From assembly GCA_012932295.1 (NCBI GenBank), contig JAAONU010000014.1:3661063-3725062 (forward strand): 64,000 nucleotides of DNA, read 5' to 3'. The position numbers were made by a program, and so were the translations under genes. Of this stretch, positions 1 to 10,958 are shown piece after piece. How positions within the stretch are numbered: position 1 is the first letter of the stretch; each line of letters starts with the position of its first letter. Source of the stretch: Cyclina sinensis (lineage: Eukaryota > Mollusca > Bivalvia > Venerida > Veneridae). The notes beneath the pieces were generated by a model that saw only the letters and a list, made by a program, of their open reading frames with translations, did not search any database and had not been told where the DNA came from.

Positions 1-924
1 ATAGGTGGACCAGTGTATCAAAAATTTATTCATGAAAACAGAGATTATTACTTAGATTTACAGCGGGAATTGGAAATTAAAAAACGTACAATTGCACCTA
101 AGTCAAATGGAAAAATAACAATAAAAGTTCCTGTTGCAATTGCGAATACATACAGAGAAGAGTGTAAAGAAGACGTTAAAGATGCTATTGAAGGGTCCCC
201 GTATTCCGGTAAAATCTCATGGAATGCCGATAAAATGAGAATAGACGCCCTAGTTTTCAAAAATTTGTTTAAGCCATGCACTGATAAAATAGTGTCACAT
301 ATAAAAGACTTACTGAAACAACCAGATGTTCAGGGAACAAATATATTTTTAATGGTTGGAGGGTTTTCAGAGTCTGCCATGCTTCAGGGCGCTATTATGA
401 ATGCACTCCCACATGGCAAAGTGATCATTCCAGCTGAGGCAGGACTTACAGTGTTGAAAGGATCTGTGATATTTGGTCATCGACCTGTGGACATCAACAT
501 AACCTCACGTGTTTCTAAGTACACTTACGGTATTAACATTTCCCCACCGTTTGATCCAGCAAAACATCCTGAGGACCACCGTGTCTTTGTTGGCGGTATA
601 AATCGCTGTCGGGACGTTTTTAAGAAATACATTCATAAAGGTGAAATTGTTGGAGTGGGAGAAGCAAAGTCATCGAATCATGTACAACTAAAATCACATG
701 AAAGAGAAATGCTGCTGAAAGTGTATGCTTCCACAAAAAAGGACCCGAAGTTTGTGGATGAGGACAACACTAAGTACCTGGGCAATTTGTTAGTCAACCT
801 GCCTGACAGCATTGATAAAATAATGGTGGAAGTCAACATGATGTTGGGTGGGAAGGGACTGACAGTTGAAGCGGTAGTGTTATCACAGCATACTAAGTAC
901 AGAAAACAGTTCGAATATATTTAA
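1..924 (+). CDS. HSPA12-like HSP70 family protein, last exon (5' part outside window)
   Basis: The reading frame is open from base 1 and ends with TAA at 922-924, so this is the 3' coding exon of a gene that starts upstream of the window. The protein is closely similar along its whole length to the last exon of the complete gene at 54.7-57.3 kb and has the HSPA12 (divergent HSP70, actin-like ATPase fold) signatures. These include a conserved block around SPYSGKISW, the nucleotide-binding segment NIFLMVGGFSES at about 341-376 with both glycines kept, and the R-x-x-KYTYGI segment near 510-535. Cytosolic chaperone-like ATPases of this family are strongly expanded in bivalves. The GTG at 13 is an internal valine, not a start. 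The role of this paralogue is inferred from family only. Confidence 0.9.
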   Translation: MGGPVYQKFIHENRDYYLDLQRELEIKKRTIAPKSNGKITIKVPVAIANTYREECKEDVKDAIEGSPYSGKISWNADKMRIDALVFKNLFKPCTDKIVSHIKDLLKQPDVQGTNIFLMVGGFSESAMLQGAIMNALPHGKVIIPAEAGLTVLKGSVIFGHRPVDINITSRVSKYTYGINISPPFDPAKHPEDHRVFVGGINRCRDVFKKYIHKGEIVGVGEAKSSNHVQLKSHEREMLLKVYASTKKDPKFVDEDNTKYLGNLLVNLPDSIDKIMVEVNMMLGGKGLTVEAVVLSQHTKYRKQFEYI

Positions 925-1840
925 CTACATAACCATCTTCTAATTCATCCACCATATTAAACTTGTCATTTTAAACAATTTTGAGAACCGTTCTGATTGT
1001 TTCTCTTTATAGTATCTACGTATTTTTACATAAAATCACATAAATATCAGACATTTATTAAAACACATTTACACTTGAACTTTTGTTTCAATGTTTATTT
1101 TAATGAAACTGTTTCTACAAAATAATTTATCGTTTGTGCTGAATGATGATGTTTTACTTGATCAATCTTGCTTTGCTGTATACATACTTAGTTATCAGTT
1201 TTTAAGAGTAAAAATAAAGTTAGATAAACGGCTTGTCCTGACCAGTTTGATTAAAATAATCGCAATCAATGATAGTAAATAAGATTCGACCATTAAAAAT
1301 GTTGTAACATATATTTTGCGAATATTCATTCCAAGACAAGAAGCAAATAAAAGTCATGCCTGTTTTATATCTCACATTTTTGTATATTTATTTTATGAGG
1401 TTTTCTGTTTTCGAAGGAAAAAAAGCTATTATGGTCACTGAGTCGTGGACCTCTATCAAAACAGACGAGCGTTGCTGCCGCTACACGGCGCTCTTGTATT
1501 AATTAACAGGTTGGTAGAAATTGAAATTTTAATTTCTAAACCCTAGTTTTTCCGATTGTGTCGACCCAAAAAATCATTTATTTTGTGTGGACTTGTAAGT
1601 GTTTTCTCATTTCCAAATGCGTTTATGTATTGAACCAGCATAGGTTTAGTAGCCGTAGTAAAGGGGCAAAACAGCAACAAAAACATTGTGTAAAAGTTCT
1701 TATAATCCGAAAGATTTCTCCACGATCAAACCTGATCTGAATAAATTGATGTAAGATCATAGGTAATAGGAACATAGCTAACACCTTAACACGCGTGTCA
1801 AATAAAGGTCTGAAAATATATCAGTCATAATCTACTTAAG
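925..1840 (+). other. 3' flank/UTR shared with the second HSPA12 gene
   Basis: The sequence after the stop codon matches, with scattered differences and indels, the sequence after the stop at 57327. Shared stretches are near 925-1010, 1090-1180, 1600-1680 and 1740-1830. About 120 bp around 1380-1500 has no counterpart in the other copy. This shows that the two HSPA12 genes arose by a duplication that included their 3' flank. Confidence 0.75.
1346..1351 (+). terminator. Candidate poly(A) signal of HSPA12 copy 1
   Basis: An AATAAA followed by AGTCATG lies about 420 bp after the stop. The same AATAAAAGTCATG string sits about 390 bp after the stop of the second copy, so it is conserved between paralogues. 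Confidence 0.5.
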
Positions 1841-3594
1841 AATCTATTAAGCGTTATTTCTGATTGTTTGTGAATGTTTATATCTTGGGTATGTCATGGT
1901 CTGTGCTAAGCTATCCCTCTAGCATCTCTCCATGTTTTTCCTGAACATGGAAATATTTGCAATACTAGACACAATGTTCAAATTGTACCTCAAGTTTTCT
2001 GAATGATACGCATTGTGTTATAGAAACTAAAGTGTCCAGTTTTTTCACTGGTCGAAAAGTTTATCTTTCGTCTTTCCGAAACGGCATTGCATCTAATTTT
2101 GGAAAGAGATAATTGAAAATATAAATAAACAATTTCCACTGATGCTTTTCTAGTTGCCCTGAAGCTTCTACTACAAGTTAAGTTTCCCGTATTATCATTT
2201 ATATAACTGCCCTCTCTGGCCACTGTAATTACTTTTATATCAAAGATGAGCACCTTCATAATAAAAAAAAAACATTGACTATCAAACTTGAATGACTGTA
2301 CTTCATCACTTCCTTCAACATATCACGTATATTTATAAAACGCTCAAGATGTTTCGTTCTAGAACACATGCTAGAAAGTTAGCCTTCATTTTCAAGCCAA
2401 ACACCTGGTTAGGCACCTGTGTTTCATCAAATAAAACTTGTAGTGTGATCATAAATATTCAACCCAGTTGTTATAGAAATTTGTATAGTTTTAATTGAAA
2501 TTGAGGATGACCGCAAAAATGAGCTTTTTGACAAAAGACATATCAGAATTGTCGTTGTTTTTTGTTGGTTTTTAAGTTGTTAAGTGTATATATATATATC
2601 AGTGCTTTTATTAAATGACTGATTAATATTTCTTTCATAACCAAAAACAATTGATATAAACATGGGGGCAAAATATATGTAACTTATACACGTCTGGAGA
2701 TACTTTTTACTACTATTTTATTACAGCGAAAAGCGAAAAGGACTTATTTCAAAAGATGCAGTCGAATTTATGAGACCTTTCACGGAGAAATAAACAATTA
2801 AGGAACTAAAGAATACCTAAATACAAATGGATTGTATGCCCATGTTGAATAATATAATATTTACGTCGAACATATCTGAATGTTTTTAGATTGTTTGATG
2901 TTTAAAATAGTAACATTTATTTTTTTAATTTCTCTGACTGCTTCCTTTTTTGTTACCAATAAATTGTGTTTTGACTGAAAATTCCAGAAAGAACTACTTT
3001 TTTTTATTCCATTACAAAATTACGCCATACTTTATCACTACAAAACGTAACGACTACTAAGAAACATAACACAACGGTCAACAGACATTTGAAAACTAGG
3101 TAAAATATATGATACACTTCAAATAATAAGTTGGGTAAAATTATAGCAACGCCTCAAGATAATTTCTACCTCAGGAAACTTTATTCGTGGTATTTCACAA
3201 CTATACACTGACAAAATCTAAAACAGTCAGCTCGGTAAACTGTGACAAGACTGTACAAAAGTTTTTTTGCATTGGATTATTCATAAATTTGCTTGTATGT
3301 CTGTTTTGTTTTATTTTGGTTTAATGCCAGTTTAAATATTTTTTTCCTCACATCTTGGCGGTCAGTCCACGTAACAAGTGTTCATGGTATCCAACAAGTT
3401 AACTAACTAATCTCTCCGCAGGCGAGAGACGCTGCTCCCTCCCGTGAATAAGAGGTGAAGGATAAATGACATTTAGACACTTTTTCTGAGATCAATTAAC
3501 ACGAAGAAATTTAGCCGGCCCTGGTGAGGTTTGACCCAAGAACCATTGACTGATACACATGTATCTTTTTTATTCAAAAGACAACCAAGACTTA
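1841..3594. other. No gene seen
   Basis: AT-rich intergenic sequence with short open frames only (longest about 90 codons, no recognisable domain). There is a short (TA)n run near 2588. I see nothing functional that I can support. Confidence 0.5.
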
Positions 3595-3670
3595 GATCTT
3601 AACAAGAGGGCCATGATGGCCCTGTAACGCTCACCTGAATATGACTGCTTTTAACAATTAAAGTTGCTAT

Positions 3671-5090
3671 GGACCTGGTTAATTGACCCAAGATGACCCA
3701 TATTCGAACTTGACCTAGAAATTATTGAAACAATCGTTCTGACAAATTTGCAGGTTATTTGGACTGAAAATGTAGCCTCTAGAATGTTAACAAGGTTTTT
3801 CGATATTTGGGCTCTGTGACCTAGTTTTTGACCCCAGATAACCCATATGCAAACTCGAACTACAAATCATCAAAACAATCTTTCTGACAAATTTCAAGGA
3901 CATTTGGACTGAAAATGTAGCCTCTAGAGTGTTGAAAATTTTTTTCGATATATGGGCTCTGTGACCTAGTTTTTGACTCCAGATGCCCCATATTCGAAAC
4001 TGAGCTAGAAATCATAGAAATAACCTTTCTAACAAATTTCAAGGTTATTTGGAATTAAAATCTTACCTCGAGAGTGTTAACAAGATTTTTCCATATTTGG
4101 GCTCTGTGACCTAGTTTTTGACCAAGATGATCCAGATTCGAATATGAGCTAGAAATCATCAAAACAACCTGTCTGACAAATTTCCAGGATATCTGGACTG
4201 AAAATGTAACCTCTGGAGTGTTAAAATGGTTTTTACATTTTTTTTGGCTTTGTGACCTAGTATTTAATCTCAATGACCCATATCCAAATTTGAGCTAGAA
4301 ATCATCAAAACAATTTTTCTGACAAATTTCAAGGATAGTTAGACTGAAAATTTAAAATCTAGAGCATTAACAAGGGTTTTCTACTTTTTGGCCATGTGAC
4401 TTAGTTTTTCACCCCAGATAGCCCAAATTCAAAACTGAGCTAGAAATAATTGAAACAATCTTTCTGACAAATTTCAAGGTTACTTGAACTGAAAATGTTA
4501 CGTCTAGAGTGTTAACAAGGTTTTGCCATATTTGGGGTCTGTGACTTAGTTTTCAACCCAGATGACCCATATTCAAATATGAGCTGGAAATCATTAAAAC
4601 AACCTTTCTGACAAATTTCCAGAATATTTGAACAGAAAAGTAGCCTTTTAGAGTGTTAACAAGTCTTCTATTTTTGGGCTCTGTGACCTAGTTTTTGACA
4701 CCAGATCATCAATATTTAAAATCAATTACCTAGAAATCATTGAAACAACTTTTCTGATTGATTTCCAGGTTATTTGGACTGAAAATGAATGTTACCTTTT
4801 AGAGTGTTAACAAGGTTTTTCCATATTTGGGCTCTGTGACCTAGTTTTTGACTCCAGATGACCCATATTCGAAACTGACCTAGAAATCATCAAAACAACC
4901 TTTCTGACAAATTTCTGGGATATTTTTACTGAAAATATAACCTCTAAAGTGTTAACAAAGTTTTTCTATTTTGGGCTCTGTGACCTAGTTTTTGAACCCA
5001 GATGACCCATGTTCAAACTTGAGCTAGAAATCATAGAAACAACCTTTCCGACAAATTTCCAGTCCATTTTGACTGAAAATGTTACCTCTC
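3671..5090 (+). repeat. Tandem array, ~145 bp unit, 9-10 copies
   Basis: The phrase GTGACCTAGTTTTTGAC or close variants recurs at 3817, 3961, 4105, 4252, 4396, 4541, 4683, 4836 and 4980, giving spacings of 142-153 bp. Each unit also contains CAAATTTCAAGG, GACTGAAAATGTA and TAGAGTGTTAACAAGG in the same order. The units differ at many sites, so the array is old. Confidence 0.9.
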
Positions 5091-5094
5091 CTTC

Positions 5095-5790
5095 TACAAG
5101 AAGATTTTCAAAGTTTTCACTATATAAGCCTATGTAAAATCAATTGACCCCCAGGGCAGGGCCAAATTTGACCCCAGAGGCAGATTTTGAACAAACTTGG
5201 TAGAGGTCAACTAGACAATGCTACATACCAAATCTTAAGTCTCAGGCCCATGTGGTTTCAGACAAGAAGATTTTCCAAGTTTTCCCTATGCAAAATCAAT
5301 TGACCCCCGAGGTGGAGCAAAATTTGACCCAAGGGGCATAATTTGAACAAACTTGGTAGAGGTCCACTAGACAATGCTACATACCAATTCTTAAGGCTCA
5401 GGGCCTTGTGGTTTCAGACAAGAAGATTTTTCAAAGTTTCCTCTATATAAGTATATGTAAAATCAATTGACCCCAAGGGAAGGGCCAAATTTTACCACAG
5501 GGGCATAATTTGAACAAATGTGGTAGAGGTCCACTAGACAATGCTACATACCAAATTTGAAGGCTCAGGGCCTTGTGGTTTCTGACAAGAAGATTTTTTA
5601 AATTTCACTATATAAGCCTTTATGTTTAATCAATTGACCCCCCGGGCGTGGCCAAATTTGATCCCAGGGGCATAATTTGAACAAACTTGGTAGAGGTCCA
5701 CTAGACAATGTTACACACCAAATCTTAGGGCTCATGGCCTTGTGGTTTCAGACAAGAAGATTTTCAAAGTTTTTCCTTTACGTTGCCATA
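5095..5790 (+). repeat. Tandem array, ~160 bp unit, 4 copies
   Basis: CAATTGACCCC recurs near 5141, 5297, 5464 and 5631, each followed by GGTAGAGGTC, CTAGACAATG and CAGACAAGAAGATTTT. The unit is homologous to the ~165 bp unit of the arrays at 8.5-9.8 kb and 11.3-12.8 kb. Confidence 0.85.
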
Positions 5791-5990
5791 GCAACCAGAG
5801 TTCTTGATGGAACTGAACAACTTTTGTAGAGCTTCATGCGAGGAATATCCCAGGCATGTTTTGTCAATGTTTGCTTAGCGGTTTAAGAGGAGAAGTCGTT
5901 CAAGTCAAATTGTTGACGACACACGCCGACGGAAGTCGGACATTCGACGATTCTAAAAGCTCACCCTGAGCAGTGCTCAGAAACTGAGCT

Positions 5991-6263
5991 GGCAAAATAT
6001 TACTTGTTGACAAAGAGTTAATCTGATGAGAAATCAAAAAGATATTTTTTGGGAAAAGTAATCAATGCTAAACGTTAATCATTTAAATCTTTTTTTTTTT
6101 ATCTCCCACCGACAAGGCGGTGGCGGATATGGTAATAGTCTCACTCCGTTCATTCTTCCGTCCAATATTTTTGTCCGGAGCATAACTCAAAAAATATTTG
6201 AGATATCAACTTGAACATCATAGCTGAATAGATCTCATTTAAAACTTATCTTACCATCAAGCA
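5991..6263. other. Repeat-like spacer
   Basis: No gene. 6100-6230 (TCTCCCACCGACAAGGC, then CATAACTCAAAAAATATTTGAG and ATCAACTTGAAC) resembles 23470-23540 and looks like part of another interspersed repeat. Confidence 0.4.
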
Positions 6264-6439
6264 GAGGTCCCGAGCAAGTGCTCGCTGATATTTATTCACT
6301 GTCTCCTAGCTACCCAAACCTCAGATATTGAGGCCAATCCAGGACCAATAAGAAAATATCCATGTGGAACATGTCTTAAAAGGGTTACTTGGAACAATAA
6401 AGGCATCCTCTGTGACTCTTGAAGTACCTGGAATCACTG
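6264..6439 (+). mobile_element. 5' end fragment of a LINE, truncated
   Basis: About 175 bp matches, almost base for base, the beginning of the LINE at 20,100. It covers the 5' leader and the start of the PHD-like finger region. The match stops at CACTG, where the inverted-repeat end of an LTR begins. The rest of this LINE copy is not found beyond the LTR element. Confidence 0.8.
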
Positions 6440-6996
6440 TGTCACAGGGATAAATAAAGTTATCAAAGTCCCGACGTAGGTTTGCTCTGTTTATTCCATA
6501 TAAAAAGTTTGTCACAGCGGTTGATTACAATTATTCAAAATAATTTGAATAAGTATTAATTTATTTGAGAAAAAGAAAATTCTCTGAGCAATAACTTCTG
6601 AACTCGTAAGAGTAGAAAGTCATAGTGAAGGCCGATTGATTTGTGTGGTGAAAAGTGCAAAGAAATGGTAAAAAAACAATGTATTCCTTTCTCTCATTCA
6701 ATATCACATTCAAACATATAAGACGGACAAAACGATTGACATGTACAAAACATGTTCACTAACACGGTTGAATTGCTTGGGAAGCTTCCGTACATTTCCG
6801 TCATCAGACGTAAATGACAGGTAATCCACGATTCAATTACATAGCAGTCGACACTTAGAATAAATGATTTCACGGAGGCTAACGAATTTACATTAGCGAA
6901 GGTTAAGAGTACGTTTCCCGCTCTTATGAGGCTTACGGCACGGCGCACTTTAACATTAAAATAAAAATCAAACATAAAACGTTACGACCCGTGACA
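6440..6996 (-). repeat. LTR of the Ty3/Gypsy-like element (3' LTR)
   Basis: Read on the minus strand it starts TGTCACGGG and ends CCCTGTGACA, a short inverted repeat with the 5'-TG...CA-3' rule. It contains AATAAA (minus strand, near 6493) in the expected R/U5 position. A purine-rich tract (AGCAGGGGAGAA, minus strand) touches its start at 6997-7008, as a polypurine tract should. It lies directly downstream of the pol remains. A shorter end at 6510 (also GTGACA) is possible. Confidence 0.65.
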
Positions 6997-7008
6997 TTCT
7001 CCCCTGCT
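6997..7008 (-). other. Polypurine tract next to LTR
   Basis: AGCAGGGGAGAA on the minus strand immediately precedes TGTCACGGGTC, the LTR start. This is the usual plus-strand primer position in LTR retrotransposons. Confidence 0.55.
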
Positions 7009-7878
7009 AGGAGAAAATGTCTCCTGACATTTCCTTAAGTTACACTATGTACAACTAACTACAGTACCAAGTATACATAAAGAAACTTGTGAATTTTGAA
7101 ACTTGAAATTAAAATATTTATTAAACAAAACTTTCAAAAAAAATATATCAAAAATAACATAAATTGCATTTGAAAATAATTCCATTCACTATTCTAAAGT
7201 ACTGAATTATCTCATATGCAATACATTTTAAGAATGAAATTTTGAATTATATGTATTTAACTATTTTCTGCTACTACTGCTGAAAACCATATTCAATAGT
7301 TGTCAGATGATGGTGAAATTAAAGTAAGATAAGCAGTTTATGTTTAACAGAAAATTTTAAAGGTGTTTACTCAATTTATCAGAAATTAAAGCTGCTGAAA
7401 TTGTAATATTAAAGGCATTGAACCAAAATTGCTGAAATTAAAGGAGAAGACTCAAAATTGTAGAAATTAAAGGTGTAACCTGAACTTCTGAAAGTAAAGG
7501 TGTGTACCTAAATTTCATAATCTAAAAGTACTGTAATATTTAAAAACACATACATTCTAGATTCTTTCTCATATGCCTCTAGGACCTAATTAATAGACAA
7601 AATACATGAAAACTAATTCTAAAAGAAAGCTAAAAACAATAGTAATTGGAACTGCAAAATAAAAGTTACTTTGCAAAATACAACATACAAAAAATTACAA
7701 ACAAATATTACAGTGTATGTAACACACTGCACTTGTGTTACAATTTCTTTATAGATGCCTGAAATAAAACAGTCAATATATAGTAAGTCAGAAACTTAAA
7801 GATCAGCACTACAAGATAAGACATCTGAAAAAGAATCTTTTAAAATTGAAAACTAGACCCGTGACATTCTTCCCTTGT
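7009..7878 (-). other. 3' untranslated part of the Gypsy-like element, with a second LTR-start motif
   Basis: It lies between the end of the pol tail and the LTR and has no open frame of note. At 7856-7875 (minus strand) AAGGGAAGAA is followed by TGTCACGGGTC, repeating the polypurine-LTR junction seen at 6996. It may be an older LTR start or a duplicated junction. Several 'AAATTAAAGGTG'-like repeats lie at 7360-7500. Confidence 0.5.
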
Positions 7879-8087
7879 TAAACAAAATAAATTTCACTCT
7901 GTTGTGGGAGAATATCAACATTTGCAGTTTTTGGGAAAACCCATTCTCCATACATTTCTCTAGGTTTCCTATGTCTCTGAGGTCTCTGGATTTGAACTGG
8001 TTCTACAGGTTGCTCTACTTGGGGGCTGGCATCTGTATTGACAGGTTCAAATCTATGACCTGTAGATGAGTGGCTTTGGCTAAATAA
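7879..8087 (-). pseudogene. Pol C-terminal tail (Gypsy-like), cut by repeat R2
   Basis: The minus strand reads a proline- and glutamine-rich tail with the typical basic end (RPQRHRKPREMYGEWV) before a stop near 7879. This is the usual C-terminus of Ty3/Gypsy polyproteins, after the integrase. The upstream part of the tail is on the far side of repeat R2 (10082-10124) and again at 14565-14950, showing that R2 inserted inside pol. Confidence 0.6.
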
Positions 8088-10081
8088 ATCTTAACAAGAG
8101 GGCCATGATGGCCCTGGATCGCTCACCTGAGTACTTTGGCTGTAGGTTTGCTGTTAAGCAGTATTTCATTTTTTAATTGAAAACATGTAAGTGCCTACAA
8201 ACCAAATATGTAAAATATCAGTCAATAAATAAAGGCTCTATGACAGAAAGTAGAAATATATATTATAAGCTATGGTGACCTTGACCTTGATCCAGTGACC
8301 TCAAACCCTACCCATAGGTAGAGGTCCATGCAAGAAACCTCTATACAGAATATTAAAGATATTGGTCTATAAATGAAGGTTCTATGAGGTACAGTAGATG
8401 AATTTACTTTTAGCCTCCGTGACCTTTAACCTAATCTAATAATCTGAAAAGCTTGATAAAGCTTGCTTCGTGCCAAATTTTAAAATTCTAGGCCTTGTGG
8501 ATTTAGACAAGAAGATTTTTAAAGATTTCCTTCTATATTGTTATTGAAAACTTGTGACCCCTCGGGTGGGGCCAATACTGACCCCAGGGACATTTTTCTA
8601 ACAAACTTTGTAGAGGTCCACTAGACAATGCTGCATACCAAATATTTTAACTCTAGGCCGTGTGGTTTCTGACAAGAAGATTTTTCAAGTTTTTCCTATA
8701 TAATTCTATGTAAAACATGTGACCCCTAGGGCGGGGCCTATTATGACCATGGTGTCATGATTTGAACAAACTTAATAGAGGTCCATTAGATAATGATGCA
8801 CACCAAATACCTTAACTCTAGGCCTTGTTGTTTATGACAATAATTTTTTTTAAAGTTTTTCCTATATAACTCTCTGTAAAACATGTGACCCCTTGGGCGG
8901 GGCCATTTTTGACCTAGGGTCCATGACTTAAACAAACTTGGTAGAGGTCCTCTAGACAATGCTTCATACACATGATCTTAACTCTAAGCCTTATGGTTTC
9001 TTCTGTGAAGATTTTTAAACCCTTTTCCTATATAACTCTATGTAAAACAAGTGACCCCTGGGGCGGGGCCTGTTTTGACCCAGTGGATATTATTTGAACA
9101 AACTTAGTATAGGTTCACTAGACAATACTACACACCAAATATCTAAGCTCTATAACTAATGGTTTCTGACAAGAAGATTTAAAAAAGTTTTTCCTATATA
9201 ATTCTATGTAAATCTAGTGACCCCTGAGACGGGGCCATTTTTGACCCAGAGGCCATGATTTGAATAAACTTGGTAGAGGTCTACTAGACAATGCTACACA
9301 CCAAATATCTAGGCTCTATGCTCTACGTTTCTGACAATAATTTTTTTAAAGTTTTTCCTATATAACTCTATGTAAAATAAGTGACCCCTGGGGCGGGGCC
9401 ATTTTTTGACTCAGAGGCCATGATTTGAACAAATTTGGTAGAGGTCCTCTAGACAATGCTACACACCAAATATCTTAGCTCTATAACTTACGGTTTCTGA
9501 CAAGAAGAATTTTAAAAATTTTCCAATATAACTCTATGTAAAACAAGTGACCCCCGGGGTGAGGTCATTTTTGACCCAGAGGCCATGATTAGAACAAACT
9601 TGATAGAGGTCTACTAGACAATGCTACATACCAAATATCTAAACTCTAGGCCTTCTTGTTTCTGACAAGAAGATTTTTAAGTTTTCTCTATATAACTCTA
9701 TGTAAAATCAACTGACCCCTGGGGTGGGGTCAGTTTTGACCCCATGGACATAATTTGAATAAACTTGGTAGAGGTCCACTAGATGATGCTTCATACCAAA
9801 TATCAAAGCTCCAGGCCTTGTGGTTTCGGAGAAGAAGATTTTTAAAGATCCAACTTATAAAATCTATTTTTAGCTCCAGTGAACCAGAAATGCAATGGAC
9901 CAGAACCATTTGAACAATCTTGGTAGAGCCTCATGCAAAAAACATCCCAGGCAAGTTTTATTAAATTTGCCGCATTGGTTTCAGAGGAGATGTCGTTTAA
10001 ATGAAAAGTTGACGATGGACGGACGACGGACAAAGACCGATCAGAAATGCTCACTCTGAGCACTTTGTGCTCAGATGAGCT
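8088..10081 (+). repeat. Bivalve-type repeat element R2, inserted in pol
   Basis: It has the same ends as R1: AACAAGAGGGCCATGATGG at the left, and GCTCAC..GAGCACTTTGTGCTCAGATGAGCT at the right, which contains a hairpin (GAGCAC/GTGCTC). The inside is an array of ~165 bp units. It separates two parts of the Gypsy-like pol tail, and its last bases create an artificial stop codon at the junction with pol. Confidence 0.8.
8554..9830 (+). repeat. Tandem array, ~165 bp unit, 8 copies
   Basis: GTGACCCC (CTGACCCC in the last) occurs at 8554, 8719, 8885, 9051, 9217, 9381, 9547 and 9712, a spacing of 164-166 bp. Each unit has GGGGC(C/T), GATTTGAA, AAACTTGGTAGAGGTC, AGACAATGCT and CAAGAAGATTTT in order. 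Confidence 0.9.
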
Positions 10082-10958
10082 AAAAATGGATTTCAGAATT
10101 ACCAGTATTAGACCTAGATAAATTTGACTTGACTTGAAACTTGGGTCTGTATTGTCTACCTCTAGTTTCCCATCTTCTGTCAGAACCAGTGATTCAGCAA
10201 GAGGGTGTTTATCAGTCCTTGCCGGTGCTTCTGAGCACAGGGCCTTTATAACATCAGAAAACATGACCTCTTCTTGCTATACCTGTGGTATACGGTTTAA
10301 CCCAACCGCATCACGGTTCTGATGGCCTGGCTTGTATACTGCTTTAAAGTTGTAGTTGCTGAGAGAAGCTAACCATCTGTGACCAGTCGCGTCTAACTTG
10401 GCAGTGGAAGATATGTACGTAAGAGGGTTGTTGTCTGTTCTCACAATAAAAGTGCTACCATATAGGTAGTCATGGAACTTTCCTGAGATAGCCCACTTCA
10501 TACATAAAAATTCCAACTTGTGCGCTGGGTAGTTCTTTTCACTGGTGCGCAGAACTCTGCTGGCATAACTGATAACACGTTATAATCCATCTTGCTCCTG
10601 GAAGAGATTTGCTCCTAGATAGTCCTTCTGTGGAAGCATCTACAGAAACAACAAATGGCTTAGAAAAATCAGCATATCCAAGTACAGGTGGATTGGATAG
10701 CATATGAATAATTGTATCTAAGGCATTTTGTTGCTCCTTTCCCCAAATCCATGGAGTTTTCTTCTTTTTTGACTTCTTGGATGACCAACAAGTAGATCAT
10801 TCAGGGGCTTGACAATTTTAGCATAATCTTTGACAAATCGTCGATAATACCCTGTAAATCCAAGAAAAATTGTCAAAGATTTGATTCCTTGGCGTTTAAA
10901 CAAGATTCAAGCCTGGAGATGTGTTCTTCAAATGTCTGTGAAAAAATAAGGACATCAT
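10082..10958 (-). pseudogene. RNase H and RT thumb, Gypsy-like pol copy B
   Basis: Reading on the minus strand: 10903-10718 is the RT thumb (IFLGFTGYYRRFVKDYAKI, KPLNDLLVG), and 10516-10277 is RNase H (KWAISGKFHDYLYG, VRTDNNPLTYI, LDATGHRWLASLS, YKPGHQNRDA). An in-frame stop follows RNase H, with the connecting region continuing in another frame to 10130. There a deletion joins it directly to the pol tail (10082-10124), so the integrase is missing. The copy is nearly identical to 16190-17030. Confidence 0.85.

Larger units (their letters stand above)
3595..5990 (+). repeat. Bivalve-type repeat element R1 with two internal tandem arrays
   Basis: The left end carries the palindromic GAGGGCCATGATGGCCCT followed by GCTCACCTGA. 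The right end carries GCTCACCCTGAGCAGTGCTCAG and ends AACTGAGCT, so the ends form short inverted repeats (GCTCACCTGA against a degenerate TCAG..GAGCT). The inside is two arrays, a roughly 145 bp unit (about 3671-5090) and a roughly 160 bp unit (about 5095-5790). It has no coding capacity. I recognise the end motifs as a common bivalve interspersed repeat but cannot name the family. Confidence 0.8.
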
